NCBI RefSeq assembly: GCF_000007345.1
Contig: NC_003552.1
Location: forward strand, 4,650,001-4,714,000
Source of the DNA: Methanosarcina acetivorans C2A
Lineage (GTDB): Archaea; Halobacteriota; Methanosarcinia; Methanosarcinales; Methanosarcinaceae
Reading direction: 5' to 3'
Length of the DNA stretch: 64,000 nt
Shown here: positions 18,027 through 26,512 of the stretch, piece after piece
How the letters are laid out: each line of letters starts with the position of its first letter
Position numbering within the stretch: the stretch's first letter is position 1
The notes under the pieces: model-generated
The model's input: the letters and a program-made list of their open reading frames with translations, nothing else
Databases searched by the model: none
Told to the model about the DNA's origin: nothing
Program-made: the position numbers and the translations under genes

Positions 18027-18383
18027 TTATTTTTCAGATTCTCCTTTTTTATCTTGAAGTTTATTTTCAATTTCCTCACAACAAACCCCGGAAGTTTGTC
18101 GCCCGTCACAACAGGGTTTTATATCCCGGATTCCGAGAGATACTAGCAAATCCCTGATCTCCTCGTTTTTGATGCTGTAGATGATGTTTCTGCCCTGCCG
18201 TTCATACTTCAAAATTCCGGCTTCAACAAGAACCTTCAAGTGCTTTGAAACCGTTGTCTGGTCTTTTTTTGTAAGGGAAGAAAAATCACAGGCACAGTAA
18301 CTATGCTCCAGCAGGTAAGAAAGGATAGTAAGCCGGGTCTCATCTCCGAGAGCTTTAAAGAACTTTACTTTACTACCAAGCAT
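18027..18383 (-). CDS. arsR: ArsR-family metalloregulatory repressor
   Basis: The protein has about 118 residues and a winged-helix ArsR fold: '[19 protein letters not shown]', '[26 protein letters not shown]' (recognition helix) and '[10 protein letters not shown]'. Cysteines at 'SYCACD' near the DNA-binding helix and the C-terminal '[13 protein letters not shown]' could bind As(III). I use the ATG at 18383, because the TATA-like element lies at 18411-18420 and the ATG at 18413 would fall within the promoter. It presumably represses its own operon with arsM. Confidence 0.9.
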
Positions 18384-18386
18384 GAT

Positions 18387-18422
18387 TAGATGCGCATATG
18401 TACATTTACCCATATAGTATTT
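18387..18422 (-). promoter_or_regulatory. arsR-arsM promoter with dyad operator candidate
   Basis: On the minus strand, AATACTATATGG is a good archaeal TATA box about 30 bp upstream of the arsR ATG, which implies a very short leader. Between the two lies ATGTACATATGCGCAT, which contains the palindromes CATATG and ATGCGCAT. This is where an ArsR repressor would block transcription initiation. The operator role is inferred from position. Confidence 0.5.
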
Positions 18423-18451
18423 GTGATAAAGCTTACCTGGAAAGAAATAGT

Positions 18452-18523
18452 AGATCTGAAACTAAAAGAAGATCTGAAACTAAAAGAAGATCTGAAACTA
18501 AAAGAAGATCTGAAACTAAAAGT
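18452..18523 (+). repeat. Four perfect 18-bp tandem repeats upstream of arsR
   Basis: The unit AGATCTGAAACTAAAAGA occurs four times head to tail, the last with a final-base change. The array begins about 30 bp upstream of the arsR TATA box and ends about 55 bp before the 3' end of the small gene at 18577. Perfect identity suggests recent expansion. There are no spacers, so it is not a CRISPR. Confidence 0.85.
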
Positions 18524-18576
18524 GTTTGGGGAAAGAGTAGTCAGAAGAAAAAAATAAAAGTAAAAACCTGCTTTGC

Positions 18577-18795
18577 TTACTTGCAGGTGTCAAGCAGGCC
18601 TTTCTTTTTACCCCCTCTCTGTTCAGATGGGTGTATAGGCTCAACTTTAGCTTCTTCTGTTTCTTGCTCTTCTTCCCCTAAAAGCGCCTTTCTTTCTTCC
18701 TCATCGTATTTTTCGCAGCTCACCAGAGGCTTTTTCCTGCCTCCCCGTGCCTTCTCCATAGGATCGATAGGCTCAACAGTAGCTTTCTCTGTCAA
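18577..18795 (-). CDS. Small charged protein with two Cys-ending motifs, unknown function
   Basis: This 72-residue protein starts at a TTG preceded by AAGGAGGG at the correct distance. It contains two copies of a motif: 'TVEPIDPMEKARGGRKKPL' followed by 'VSCEK', and near the C-terminus 'KVEPIHPSEQRGGKKKGLL' followed by 'DTCK'. The linker is acidic. A 39-residue paralogue lies just upstream at 18904. There is no signal peptide or membrane segment. I do not recognise the family. The strong ribosome-binding site and the duplicated, conserved motif argue that it is a real gene. Confidence 0.75.
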   Translation of the reverse strand: MTEKATVEPIDPMEKARGGRKKPLVSCEKYDEEERKALLGEEEQETEEAKVEPIHPSEQRGGKKKGLLDTCK

Positions 18796-18903
18796 AATTA
18801 ACCCTCCTTGAGCAATTCATATCAGTTTACTGTAATTCATTCTTGTTCAGAGAATTTGTCTCAACTCTGAAAAGAAAAAACAAAATTAAAGATGAAGGCC
18901 TGC

Positions 18904-19023
18904 TTACTTGCAGGTGTCAAGAAGACCTTTCTTCTTGCCTCCCCTCTTTTCGGAGGGGTGTATCGGTTCAACTTTAGCTTCTTCTGTTTCTTGCGGTTCT
19001 TCCTTTTTCTCTTGTTCTGGCAT
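18904..19023 (-). CDS. 39-residue paralogue of the small Cys-ending protein
   Basis: The ATG is preceded by GGGGAG 8 nt upstream. The protein begins 'MPEQEKKEEPQETEEA' and ends with 'KVEPIHPSEKRGGKKKGLL' plus 'DTCK', almost identical to the C-terminus of the 72-residue protein downstream. The DNA is also very similar, including the sequence around the stop codon (TGCAAGTAAGCA), so the pair arose by a fairly recent duplication. The single Cys next to the C-terminus is preserved in each motif copy. The function is unknown. Confidence 0.75.
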   Translation of the reverse strand: MPEQEKKEEPQETEEAKVEPIHPSEKRGGKKKGLLDTCK

Positions 19024-19545
19024 AGATTTAACTCCCCTAATCAGTTTACGCCTTTGAAAATAATACTTTTATCTTAAGTTTCAATCCAATGTCCCAGGAC
19101 CCTGCTAACCTTTGAAGGATTCCCAGTTTTCAGGCCTCATCGGATTGCATTTTCAACAACCCTCAATCTATGGGATTTTGAGACAGATTATCAGATCCCA
19201 TCGCGGTGAGCAAACAGTCTCCTGATTAATAATTGATTACTTGTCTTTGAACCGGGTGGCTCTATTTCAGACCCCTTACCTCTTCTTCTCTTCATTCCTC
19301 CTTTTTTACTATTCCCGGATAAAACGGATTTGGGAAATTTGCCCCCAATTTTATTACACCTCACAGATTTATTAAATTTTTGTAAAAAAGACAAAAGAAC
19401 CTGAAAAAAATGTTGATTATTTCCAAACAAGTTGTCAAAAAACAGGTGTTTATAAATTTACTAAAAAGATGGGGCAAAACAGGTGGTATAATTAAAATTA
19501 TTTGGGAGAATATATATCCCATTAATCATTATAAGGAGAACGTCC
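19024..19545. other. Intergenic region with the promoter of the oxidoreductase pair
   Basis: The stretch lies between two divergent transcription units. On the plus strand GAATATATATCC at 19508-19519 is a strong TATA box about 27 bp upstream of the AAGGAG ribosome-binding site of the 16-codon leader frame. The remaining sequence (19078-19500) has no supported gene. The minus-strand frame at 19191 has poor composition and no ribosome-binding site. Confidence 0.5.
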
Positions 19546-19596
19546 ATGCGGAAAGGTAAAAGAACAGGACCCCGCACAAAACTCAGTTACACTTAA
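19546..19596 (+). CDS. Possible 16-residue basic leader peptide (MRKGKRTGPRTKLSYT)
   Basis: A perfect AAGGAG lies 7 nt before this ATG, better than the site of the oxidoreductase gene that follows 55 bp later. The peptide is strongly basic. The TATA box at 19508-19519 places it at the very 5' end of the transcript, so it may be a leader frame controlling downstream translation, or a small protein in its own right. There is no comparative evidence. Confidence 0.4.
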   Translation: MRKGKRTGPRTKLSYT

Positions 19597-19651
19597 ATTG
19601 ATCCTATCATTTGTTCAGAAGATATGCTTTTACTCAGGAAAATGTGATCTC

Positions 19652-20497
19652 ATGGCATATAGAATACTGGAAAAGGAAGAAATTGCCCCATCGGTGCATA
19701 GAATGATAATAGAGGCCCGGGATGTGGCAAAGGCTGCAAAAGCCGGACAGTTCATAATCCTCAGGATTGATGAAAGGGGGGAAAGAGTTCCTCTTACAAT
19801 TGCGGATTTTGAAAAAGAGAAGGGTACGGTTACTGTAATATATCAAGAAATGGGCAAAACCACAAAACAGCTTGCAAAGCTTTCTGCAGGCGATTACCTT
19901 GAAGATTTTGTAGGGCCCCTCGGAACCCCTGCCGACATCAGAAAGCTCGGCACGGTAATTCTTGTAGGAGGAGGAGTGGGAGTTGCCCCGATCTACCCCC
20001 AGGCAAAGGCTTACACAAGTGCAGGCAACAGGGTAATTTCAATAATCGGTGCTCGAAACAAAGACCTTCTGATCCTTGAAGATGAGATGGAAAAAGCCAG
20101 TTCCGAACTGTACATAGCAACCGATGACGGGTCAAAAGGACACCATGGGTTCGTAACCGATATCATGAAAAAGATCCTGGACAGCGGCGAAAAGGTTGCA
20201 AGGGTCGTAATTATCGGACCTCCTATCATGATGAAAGTAGGGGCAGGGGTCGCTTCCCCCTATGATGTGGAAATTCTTGTCAGCCTGAACTCCATAATGG
20301 TAGACGGAACCGGGATGTGCGGAGGCTGCAGAGTTACGGTCGGCGGAGAAACGAAATTTACATGCGTTGACGGCCCTGAATTTGATGCTCGGAAGGTTGA
20401 TTTTGTCCAGCTTATGAACAGGCTTGCAATGTACCGCGGCGAAGAGACAGAAGCCGTGGAAAAGTACGAAGCGGAATGCAGGTGCGGACTGCACTGA
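19652..20497 (+). CDS. Ferredoxin:NADPH oxidoreductase / sulfide dehydrogenase FAD-[2Fe-2S] subunit (NfnA/SudB type)
   Basis: The 281-residue protein has a flavodoxin-reductase-like FAD domain ('KAGQFIILRID', 'RVPLTIAD'), an NAD(P)-binding domain ('VILVGGGVGVAPIYPQ', 'IIGARNKDLL', 'VVIIGPPIMM') and a C-terminal iron-sulfur motif 'CGGCRVTVGG.TKFTCVDGPEFDA', the signature of NfnA/SudB. I use the ATG at 19652, where the conserved N-terminus 'YRILEKEEIAPSVHRM' begins. It forms an operon with the large subunit 17 bp downstream. In methanogens such pairs move electrons between ferredoxin and NADPH, or act on sulfide or polysulfide. Confidence 0.88.
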   Translation: MAYRILEKEEIAPSVHRMIIEARDVAKAAKAGQFIILRIDERGERVPLTIADFEKEKGTVTVIYQEMGKTTKQLAKLSAGDYLEDFVGPLGTPADIRKLGTVILVGGGVGVAPIYPQAKAYTSAGNRVISIIGARNKDLLILEDEMEKASSELYIATDDGSKGHHGFVTDIMKKILDSGEKVARVVIIGPPIMMKVGAGVASPYDVEILVSLNSIMVDGTGMCGGCRVTVGGETKFTCVDGPEFDARKVDFVQLMNRLAMYRGEETEAVEKYEAECRCGLH

Positions 20498-20514
20498 GCA
20501 GGAGGGGATGAAAA

Positions 20515-21924
20515 ATGCAAGAAGTACAAGGAGAAAAACCGGGAAAAGCAAAGAAAGAAAGAACCCCGATGCCGGAACAGCCTGCAGAAGAGCGCAGGAA
20601 AAACTTTAATGAAGTAACCCTCGGATACACAAAAGAAGATGCCCTTGCCGAAGCTTCTCGCTGCCTTGCCTGCAAAGACCCGAAGTGTGTTGAGGGATGC
20701 CCTGTGAATGTGGACATTCCGGGCTTTATTCAACTTATCTGCGAGGAAAACTTCGAAGGGGCGATCGAGAGAATCAAAGCTACAAACGCCCTCCCTGCAA
20801 TCTGCGGCCGTGTCTGCCCCCAGGAAACCCAGTGTGAGGCCCGCTGTGTACTCGGGAAGAAAAGCCAGCCTGTTGCAATCGGAAGGCTTGAGCGTTTCTG
20901 CGCAGACTATGAACGCGAAAAGGGTGTGAAGGCTCCTGAAGTCATGCCCCCGACAGGCAAGAAGGTAGCAGTTGTGGGTTCAGGCCCTGCAGGGCTTACT
21001 GCCGCAGCAGACCTTGCAAAGCTCGGGCATAAGGTCACAATCTTTGAATCCTTGCACAAAGCCGGAGGAGTCCTGAGTTACGGCATCCCCGAGTTCAGGC
21101 TGCCAAAAGAAATTGTGCGGCAGGAAGTAGAGTACATCGAAAAGCTTGGGGTAGAGGTCAAGCCCAATTATATCATCGGCAGGATCAAGACCCTGGACGA
21201 ACTCTGTGACGATTTCGACGCCGTTTTCCTGGTTACGGGCGCAGGGCTCCCGAACTTCATGGGAATCGAAGGAGAAAACTTAAACGGCGTATATTCCGCA
21301 AACGAATTCCTGACCCGCGTAAACCTCATGAAAGCCTATGACCCCGAATATGATACAATGGTCAGGCACGGGAAACATGTGGTTGTCGTTGGAGGCGGAA
21401 ACGTAGCGATGGATGCAGCCCGTTCTGCCCTCCGCCTTGGCGCCGACGAGGTAAGCATAGTCTACCGCCGCGGAGAAGACGAAATGCCTGCCCGCCGGGA
21501 AGAAATCGAACACGCCAAAGAAGAAGGCATAATTTTCAGGCTCCTTACAAACCCTGTCCGCATCCTCGGGGACGAAAAGTTCAACGTTACAGGTGTCGAA
21601 TGCATAAAAATGGAACTAGGAGAACCCGACAAGTCCGGAAGGAGAAGCCCTGTTCCCGTAGAAGGCACGGAGTTCCTTGTCCAGGCTGACGTTGTGATCA
21701 TCGCTATAGGCACCTCCCCGAACCCGATCATATTCAAAGGCTCAGAAGGACTTGAACAGAACAGGCGGGGCACTGTTGTTGCTGACGAGGAAACCGGCGC
21801 AACCTCCAAATGCGGAGTCTTTGCCGGCGGAGACGCGGTCACAGGCGCAGCAACCGTAATCAGTGCAATGGGCGCAGGTAAAAAAGCTGCAAAAGCAATT
21901 GATGCGTTTTTGAAAGAAAAGTGA
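20515..21924 (+). CDS. Glutamate synthase small-chain-like FAD/NAD(P) oxidoreductase (NfnB/SudA/GltD type)
   Basis: The 469-residue protein has an N-terminal [4Fe-4S] region ('CLACKDPKCVEGCPVNVDIP' and 'ICGRVCPQETQCEARC'). A FAD-binding motif 'VAVVGSGPAGLTAAADLAKLGH' follows, then 'GGVLSYGIPEFRLPK', a second nucleotide-binding motif 'VVVVGGGNVAMDAARSALRLG', and the final 'FAGGDAVTGAATVISAMGAG'. GGAGGGGATG precedes the start. No glutamate synthase large subunit is nearby, so with its partner upstream it is more likely a stand-alone ferredoxin-NADPH or sulfide oxidoreductase than a GltBD enzyme. Confidence 0.88.
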   Translation: MQEVQGEKPGKAKKERTPMPEQPAEERRKNFNEVTLGYTKEDALAEASRCLACKDPKCVEGCPVNVDIPGFIQLICEENFEGAIERIKATNALPAICGRVCPQETQCEARCVLGKKSQPVAIGRLERFCADYEREKGVKAPEVMPPTGKKVAVVGSGPAGLTAAADLAKLGHKVTIFESLHKAGGVLSYGIPEFRLPKEIVRQEVEYIEKLGVEVKPNYIIGRIKTLDELCDDFDAVFLVTGAGLPNFMGIEGENLNGVYSANEFLTRVNLMKAYDPEYDTMVRHGKHVVVVGGGNVAMDAARSALRLGADEVSIVYRRGEDEMPARREEIEHAKEEGIIFRLLTNPVRILGDEKFNVTGVECIKMELGEPDKSGRRSPVPVEGTEFLVQADVVIIAIGTSPNPIIFKGSEGLEQNRRGTVVADEETGATSKCGVFAGGDAVTGAATVISAMGAGKKAAKAIDAFLKEK

Positions 21925-22147
21925 GAAAATAGCAAGATAAATATAAAGTTGTAATGAGACAAAAGAAAAACTGGTGGATCGATTCCAGATTAGAGCCATA
22001 AACCTGAACTTCAAAATCTATCTCATGGCAAACAAATCCCTCTCCAAATAGTGGATTTATTTGGGAATCGAAGCACTAGAATTTCTTCTCTTGCTAATTT
22101 TTATTTCTTGTATCTCAACCTTCTTTTGCTGGGTTTCTATTATTTGC

Positions 22148-23104
22148 TCATTCGTAATGGTTAGAAACCTTATTGAATTCCTCATCCGCCTGAGCATAAT
22201 GGCTTGTTTCCATATATCTGCAGCCGGCTTCAAGGTGTGGCAAGTCTTCTTTGAGTTGTGCCAAAAATCCGCATATTTGGATAACTCCCACAGAAACTTC
22301 TGAATACTCCGAATCTTTTAGCTTCTCCAGAATCTGTTGGGATTCGGAAAATTTCTCGGAAGCTTTTCCGAATTCATCGGCGGCTTCACCCCAGCTTTCG
22401 GCCTTAAAATATTCAAGTCCCTTCGAAAAAAAGTTGAACCCTTCCATATAAGGATACATCCCACTCATTAAAGCCCTGAGTTCCGCATACATAATTTCGC
22501 TGGTTTCCAGATCATCTCTTAACAGAACAATGGAACTCTTCTCCTCTACCGGTACTGAATCAAGATCGAGCATAAACACTTTTTCTTTTGCTGAACTTAA
22601 TAAAACAGCAGAATCATTTAAAGCTTCGTTCATTTTGTCTATTTCTTCTTTACTCGAGTCAAATTCTTCTGAATACATGTATGCAAAAGATTTATCGAAA
22701 TGTTCCATAGCTATGATAAAACTCTGTAGAGAATGAACCCTATCCAGACCAGCTTCAGCTAAAATTTTATATCTCTTAATATCCTGTCTTTCTTCTTCGT
22801 AATCCGAAGAGGCACTATTAAGAATCTTTAAGGCTTCCTCGAAATCTGTTTCGGAAGCGTCCAGACTCATTTTCGCAGTGATATAGGTACCTGAGCCCAT
22901 ATCTTCTTTTACGGATATACTTCTGTTTTCAGCTCTATTAATAAGTAAAGAAGAAGTATTGATTTCCTCTGCAGCAGAAACTTTATTATCTACCTCTGCA
23001 GCAGAAACTTCGTTCTCTACACATCCTGAAAAAATTATTGTTAAAAAGAGCCCCATAAGAACAAGACCACTTCCTCCCAGAAGTTCTTTCTTTCTTGTGT
23101 CCAT
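22148..23104 (-). CDS. Lipoprotein with helical repeat region, unknown function
   Basis: The 318-residue protein has an N-terminal hydrophobic segment ending in a lipobox-like 'IIFSGC' (Cys about residue 28), so it is probably a membrane-anchored lipoprotein on the outside of the cell. A short Ala/Glu repeat ('EVSAAEVDNKVSAAEE') follows. The rest is almost entirely amphipathic helix with TPR-like spacing ('EHFDKSFAYMYSEEFDSSKEEI', 'GLEYFKAESWGEAADEFGKASE'). No catalytic motif is visible. Similar predicted lipoproteins are common in Methanosarcina; the role is unknown. Confidence 0.75.
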   Translation of the reverse strand: MDTRKKELLGGSGLVLMGLFLTIIFSGCVENEVSAAEVDNKVSAAEEINTSSLLINRAENRSISVKEDMGSGTYITAKMSLDASETDFEEALKILNSASSDYEEERQDIKRYKILAEAGLDRVHSLQSFIIAMEHFDKSFAYMYSEEFDSSKEEIDKMNEALNDSAVLLSSAKEKVFMLDLDSVPVEEKSSIVLLRDDLETSEIMYAELRALMSGMYPYMEGFNFFSKGLEYFKAESWGEAADEFGKASEKFSESQQILEKLKDSEYSEVSVGVIQICGFLAQLKEDLPHLEAGCRYMETSHYAQADEEFNKVSNHYE

Positions 23105-23347
23105 ATTTCAACCCCCCAAAGTACTAAAGGAAAATTAAACTTGCAGAGATTCGTGTTTCCCGCAATGAAACGACAATTTATAGAAATTCAGACATTTATA
23201 TAAGGAAACATTCTCCAGAAAACAATAACTAGTTTGGAGTTTTAGAAGATAAATGTTTCTACAAATATAGAAAGTATGAATAAAAATAGTCAGATAGAGT
23301 GATATAAAAGAGGGACAAATAAAATAAAAAAAAGATGCCAATAGAAA

Positions 23348-23530
23348 TTAAAAGTTTTCAAGAACCACTTTTAAAAGTACAACTAAAGCAACGATCACAA
23401 ACAAGGTCCACACAAGTGGTAGAAGAATCCGAAGCAGGAAATACAGTATTATCGCGATCAAAATTAACTGTACTAAAGAAAGTTTTCTTCTTCCTACGCG
23501 CAGAGAGCGCCGATTAAATCCGTGAGTCAT
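23348..23530 (-). CDS. 60-residue single-pass membrane protein
   Basis: The N-terminus is basic ('RRSLRVGRRKLS') and is followed by one long hydrophobic region ('LIAIILYFLLRILLPLVW' and 'FVIVALVVLLKVVL'), which could be one or two helices. GGAAGG lies upstream of the ATG. The basic-before-hydrophobic layout predicts an inside N-terminus. Small proteins of this kind are frequent in Methanosarcina; no family is recognised. Confidence 0.6.
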   Translation of the reverse strand: MTHGFNRRSLRVGRRKLSLVQLILIAIILYFLLRILLPLVWTLFVIVALVVLLKVVLENF

Positions 23531-23784
23531 GCTGTAAACCTTCCAGATTTTTCATTTGTATTTCTCTTTTGTATATATTAACTTCTACTCTCTTATTATA
23601 TTTTTTGCCCGTAGATAAGAATAAATCCCAAAAAATTTCAGATGGTTAGCCAGAAATGAAATTGAAACCACTGAGTAGAGAGCAAAAGAGGTCAGATAGG
23701 AGACAGAATAAAAATTGGAACCCATATCCTTTTCAAAAATTTGCAGCCTAAATTTATAGAAGTTCAGCAGGAAAAATTCAATAG

Positions 23785-23856
23785 CAGGTCTGCTGGGAAT
23801 CGAACCCAGGTTCGGAGCTCCGGAGGCTCCAGTGATATCCTCTACACCACAGACCT
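23785..23856 (-). tRNA. tRNA-Arg (anticodon CCG)
   Basis: The minus strand folds as a cloverleaf. The acceptor AGGTCTG pairs perfectly with CAGACCT and the discriminator is G. The anticodon stem GGAGC/GCTCC encloses the loop CTCCGGA, whose central CCG reads CGG (Arg). The T arm is CTGGG-TTCGATT-CCCAG. CCA is not encoded and there is no intron. Confidence 0.95.
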
Positions 23857-24046
23857 TCATCGTGAAAAAGTTACGCCCGGTTAACTGACTTACAGGAATG
23901 TGATCAGTTAACTGGCTGTTTATAGTGCCAAATAGCTTATAAATTTAATCCTCAATCAAATTATAAATATTCTTAAAGAAAGTTGATCAAAATAAACTTG
24001 CTGCAGGCTAACTCAAAGATTTCAGGTTCCATATTGAGTTCAGGAT

Positions 24047-24174
24047 GAACCTATCCCAAAACTCAAAATTGTTTCTAAATTTCAAATTCCAAATTATAAA
24101 TCGAGTTTCCGATCATGAAAATGGTTTTGAGACTTTTATCGATGTGAGAATTAAATTGGTTTTGGGATGAGCTC
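24047..24174. repeat. About 130-bp dispersed repeat, copy 2 (inverted relative to copy 1)
   Basis: Read on the minus strand it begins GAGCTCATCCCAAAACCAATTTAATTCTCA and ends CAATTTTGAGTTTTGGGATAGGTTC, matching both termini and part of the interior of the copy at 6463-6594. It lies just downstream of the nitroreductase gene. No target duplication is evident. Confidence 0.75.
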
Positions 24175-24200
24175 GATGTTTTAGTATTTAGTTCAGGACC

Positions 24201-24743
24201 TTATTCTTCCCACTTTTGACCGTATTTTTCTTCAAACACAAGTTCCGGAAGGGCTTTCCGTGTAGAAGTTCTTTTTCCGGGAGCGGGTTCTCCTATGGCA
24301 AGCACTGCCATAAGTTCGAGCTTTGATGAGCAGCCCAGGATTGAATTAACCTTTTCATGCTGGTTCAGGATTTCCCCTAGCCAGACTGCCCCCAAGCTGA
24401 GTCCACAGCAGGCAAGGAGCATGTTCTGGATGGAAGCTCCTATCGCCTGGATATCTTTTGTCCTGTTGTACGAATGTTCTGTATCCAGGAAAGCTGCGAT
24501 AAGCAGGGCGGCTCCTGCCACGATGCCGGAATAATGTGTGCATTCCGAGAGCTTCTGGATGGTTTCAGGGTTCCTGACAACTGCAAAGCGCCAGGGCTGG
24601 TTGTTCAAACCGGAAGGAGCCCAGCGGCCTGCATTGAGGATCGTGTTGATTTCTTCTTTGCTGATGGGTCTGTCCGTAAACTCCCGGACACTCCTTCTGT
24701 TGAGAATAGTGTCAATGACTTTGTTTTCTCCTGTTACTGGCAT
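24201..24743 (-). CDS. Nitroreductase-family FMN protein
   Basis: The 180-residue protein belongs to the nitroreductase fold: 'ILNRRSVREFTDRPIS' (FMN-phosphate binding), 'ILNAGRWAPSGLNNQPWRF', 'ASIQNMLLACCGLSLGAVWLGEI' and 'LMAVLAIGEPAPG'. Such enzymes use FMN with NAD(P)H or reduced F420-linked donors; the physiological substrate cannot be predicted. It is a single gene with spacers of more than 300 bp on its 5' side. Confidence 0.88.
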   Translation of the reverse strand: MPVTGENKVIDTILNRRSVREFTDRPISKEEINTILNAGRWAPSGLNNQPWRFAVVRNPETIQKLSECTHYSGIVAGAALLIAAFLDTEHSYNRTKDIQAIGASIQNMLLACCGLSLGAVWLGEILNQHEKVNSILGCSSKLELMAVLAIGEPAPGKRTSTRKALPELVFEEKYGQKWEE

Positions 24744-25143
24744 ATTTTCTCTCCGGGTTGAATTTTCAATTTCAGATTTATGAACTTTCTGTTAAAAGAT
24801 TGAAATCAGGTTATAAAACATAATTGAAAAACGTTTTCATGGGAAAGGAAAACCGCCTCTCATCCCTGAGTCGTTTCCTTAGATTCAATATTGGTCCCTT
24901 TCAACTACAGTGTCGAGTTTTAGGGTCACTTTTACCTGGTTGGCAGGCGGCCAGGACCCTGCCGGCACGGAGAAGAAAATTTGAAAGCTTCTGGCTCCGG
25001 TCTCGGAATAGATCAACCCGTTAATGAAGGACCAGCAGTCAGAAAAAGTCCAGAAAAAACTGGAAAAACAGAAAAAATCGAAAAAAAGAAATTGCCAAAC
25101 CACCCGATAGGTGGCCTGAAACCGAAAAAAAGAAACTTAAAGC
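24744..25143. other. Intergenic region between nitroreductase and ilvC
   Basis: This 400-bp stretch holds the promoter side of the nitroreductase gene on the minus strand and the 3' flank of ilvC. Short frames on both strands (for example 24824-25024 and 24885-25103) have no ribosome-binding sites and low-complexity composition. I see no gene or RNA structure. Confidence 0.4.
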
Positions 25144-26151
25144 TCAGTCGTCATCAATCTTCTTGTTGAGCCAGGGGATGTTTGCCCGGATTTCCTTGCC
25201 GACAACCTCAAGAGGGTGTTCCTTTTCCTGGCGTTCCATGGCCTTGAGTACTGGGTGGTTGACCATGCCTTCAAGGACGAATTCCTTTGCAAATTCCCCG
25301 TTCTGGATCCTTGCGAGGGCCTCGTACATAGCTTCGCGGGATTCTTCATTGATGATCCTCGGACCAACAGTCATGCCACCGTATTCGGCAGTGTTGGAAA
25401 CGGAGTGCCACATTCTCTCAAGCCCGCCTTCGTAGATAAGGTCGACAATGAGCTTGACTTCATGGCAGGTTTCGAAGTAGGCCATTTCAGGCTGGTAGCC
25501 TGCTTCCACAAGCACTTCAAAAGCGGTCTTGATAAGTGCGGAAAGTCCTCCGCAGAGGTCAACCTGTTCTCCGAAAAGGTCGGTTTCGGTTTCTTCACGG
25601 AAGGTAGTTTCGTAAACTCCGGCCCTGGTTGCGCCGATACCCTTTGCGTAGGCCAGAGCAAGGTCTCTTGCTTTTCCGGTTGCGTCCTGGTAGACTGCGA
25701 TCAGGCCCGGCACTCCGATGCCTTCTGTGTATGTTCTCCTGACAATGTGTCCGGGGCCTTTGGGAGCGACCATGAAGACGTCAACGTCTTTCGGAGGCAC
25801 GATCTGGTTGTAGTGGATATTGAAGCCGTGGGCAAAAACAAGGGCATTGCCGGCTTCCAGGCTGGGTTCAATCTGAGAATAGTAAACAGATGCCTGCTTT
25901 TCATCAGGTAGGAGGATCATGATAACGTCTGCAGCTTTTGCAGCTTCTTCAACAGTCATAACTTTCAGGCCGTCAGACTCGGCTTTTGCCCAGCTGGAGC
26001 TGCCTTTCCTGAGCCCGACCACAACATTGAGCCCGGACTCGTGCAGGTTTCTGGCGTGTGCATGACCCTGGCTTCCGTAGCCCATTATAGCAATTGTTTT
26101 ATCTTTAAGTGCATCAAAAGTTGTTTCGTTATCATAAATTATCGTTGCCAT
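25144..26151 (-). CDS. ilvC: Ketol-acid reductoisomerase
   Basis: The class I enzyme (335 residues) converts acetolactate or acetohydroxybutyrate to the dihydroxy acid with NADPH and Mg2+. It shows '[21 protein letters not shown]' (nucleotide binding), '[17 protein letters not shown]', '[14 protein letters not shown]' and '[18 protein letters not shown]' with the metal ligands. It lies downstream of ilvB-ilvN after a 361-bp spacer, so it may have its own promoter. Confidence 0.97.
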   Translation of the reverse strand: MATIIYDNETTFDALKDKTIAIMGYGSQGHAHARNLHESGLNVVVGLRKGSSSWAKAESDGLKVMTVEEAAKAADVIMILLPDEKQASVYYSQIEPSLEAGNALVFAHGFNIHYNQIVPPKDVDVFMVAPKGPGHIVRRTYTEGIGVPGLIAVYQDATGKARDLALAYAKGIGATRAGVYETTFREETETDLFGEQVDLCGGLSALIKTAFEVLVEAGYQPEMAYFETCHEVKLIVDLIYEGGLERMWHSVSNTAEYGGMTVGPRIINEESREAMYEALARIQNGEFAKEFVLEGMVNHPVLKAMERQEKEHPLEVVGKEIRANIPWLNKKIDDD

Positions 26152-26165
26152 TCCTTAATTCTCCT

Positions 26166-26300
26166 GATTGATTTTACTGAATTGTCCTTACTGATTTTAC
26201 TGATTAATTTTACTAATTGATTTTACTGATCCGTTTTATTGATATATTCCTGATATATTCCTTAATTTTTTAATGAAAATTCCCTGCATTATTCAGGGAA
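26166..26300. repeat. Degenerate TTGATTTTACTGA repeats and a short hairpin in the ilvN-ilvC spacer
   Basis: Upstream of ilvC, at least five imperfect copies of (A/T)TTGATTTTACTGA occur between 26166 and 26245. TTCCCTG-cattatt-CAGGGAA at 26280-26300 is a perfect 7-bp hairpin. The repeats fall in the probable ilvC leader or promoter. Whether they regulate anything is unknown. Nothing else is seen in 26300-26512. Confidence 0.5.
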
Positions 26301-26512
26301 GTACCTGAATTTAAACACAGAGGTTTCCCCGAGAATTAAACTGATTTCCGAAAAGTTAATGTTTCTGGATCCGGACAGCCTTCTGAAATATAAGGGGAGG
26401 CCGGAAACCCGGAAAGTTTATTAGAAGACCTTTAGGATTCGAAAAGGCTTCCGGCTGCCCCAATCTGTGAAAAAGAATTGAGCTGCTACCTCTCATTACC
26501 TGCCCTTAATAT

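Noticed and set aside
18452-18523. Tandem repeats considered as a CRISPR array.
   Set aside because: Units are directly adjacent with no spacers, and no cas genes occur nearby.
18398-18811. A 137-codon plus-strand frame with RSETKR repeats, upstream of the small genes.
   Set aside because: Its repeat part is just the 18-bp tandem DNA array, the rest is antisense to the better-supported small Cys-ending gene, and no ribosome-binding site is present.
19191-19430. A 79-codon minus-strand frame in the spacer before the oxidoreductase operon.
   Set aside because: Low-complexity basic sequence with no ribosome-binding site; it lies upstream of a divergent promoter.
23785-23856. tRNA-Arg as the provirus attachment site.
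   Set aside because: It lies almost 7 kb from the integrase with host biosynthetic genes in between.
25216-25911. A 231-codon frame antisense to ilvC.
   Set aside because: It is a shadow of a strongly conserved enzyme gene; its composition follows the complement of ilvC codons.
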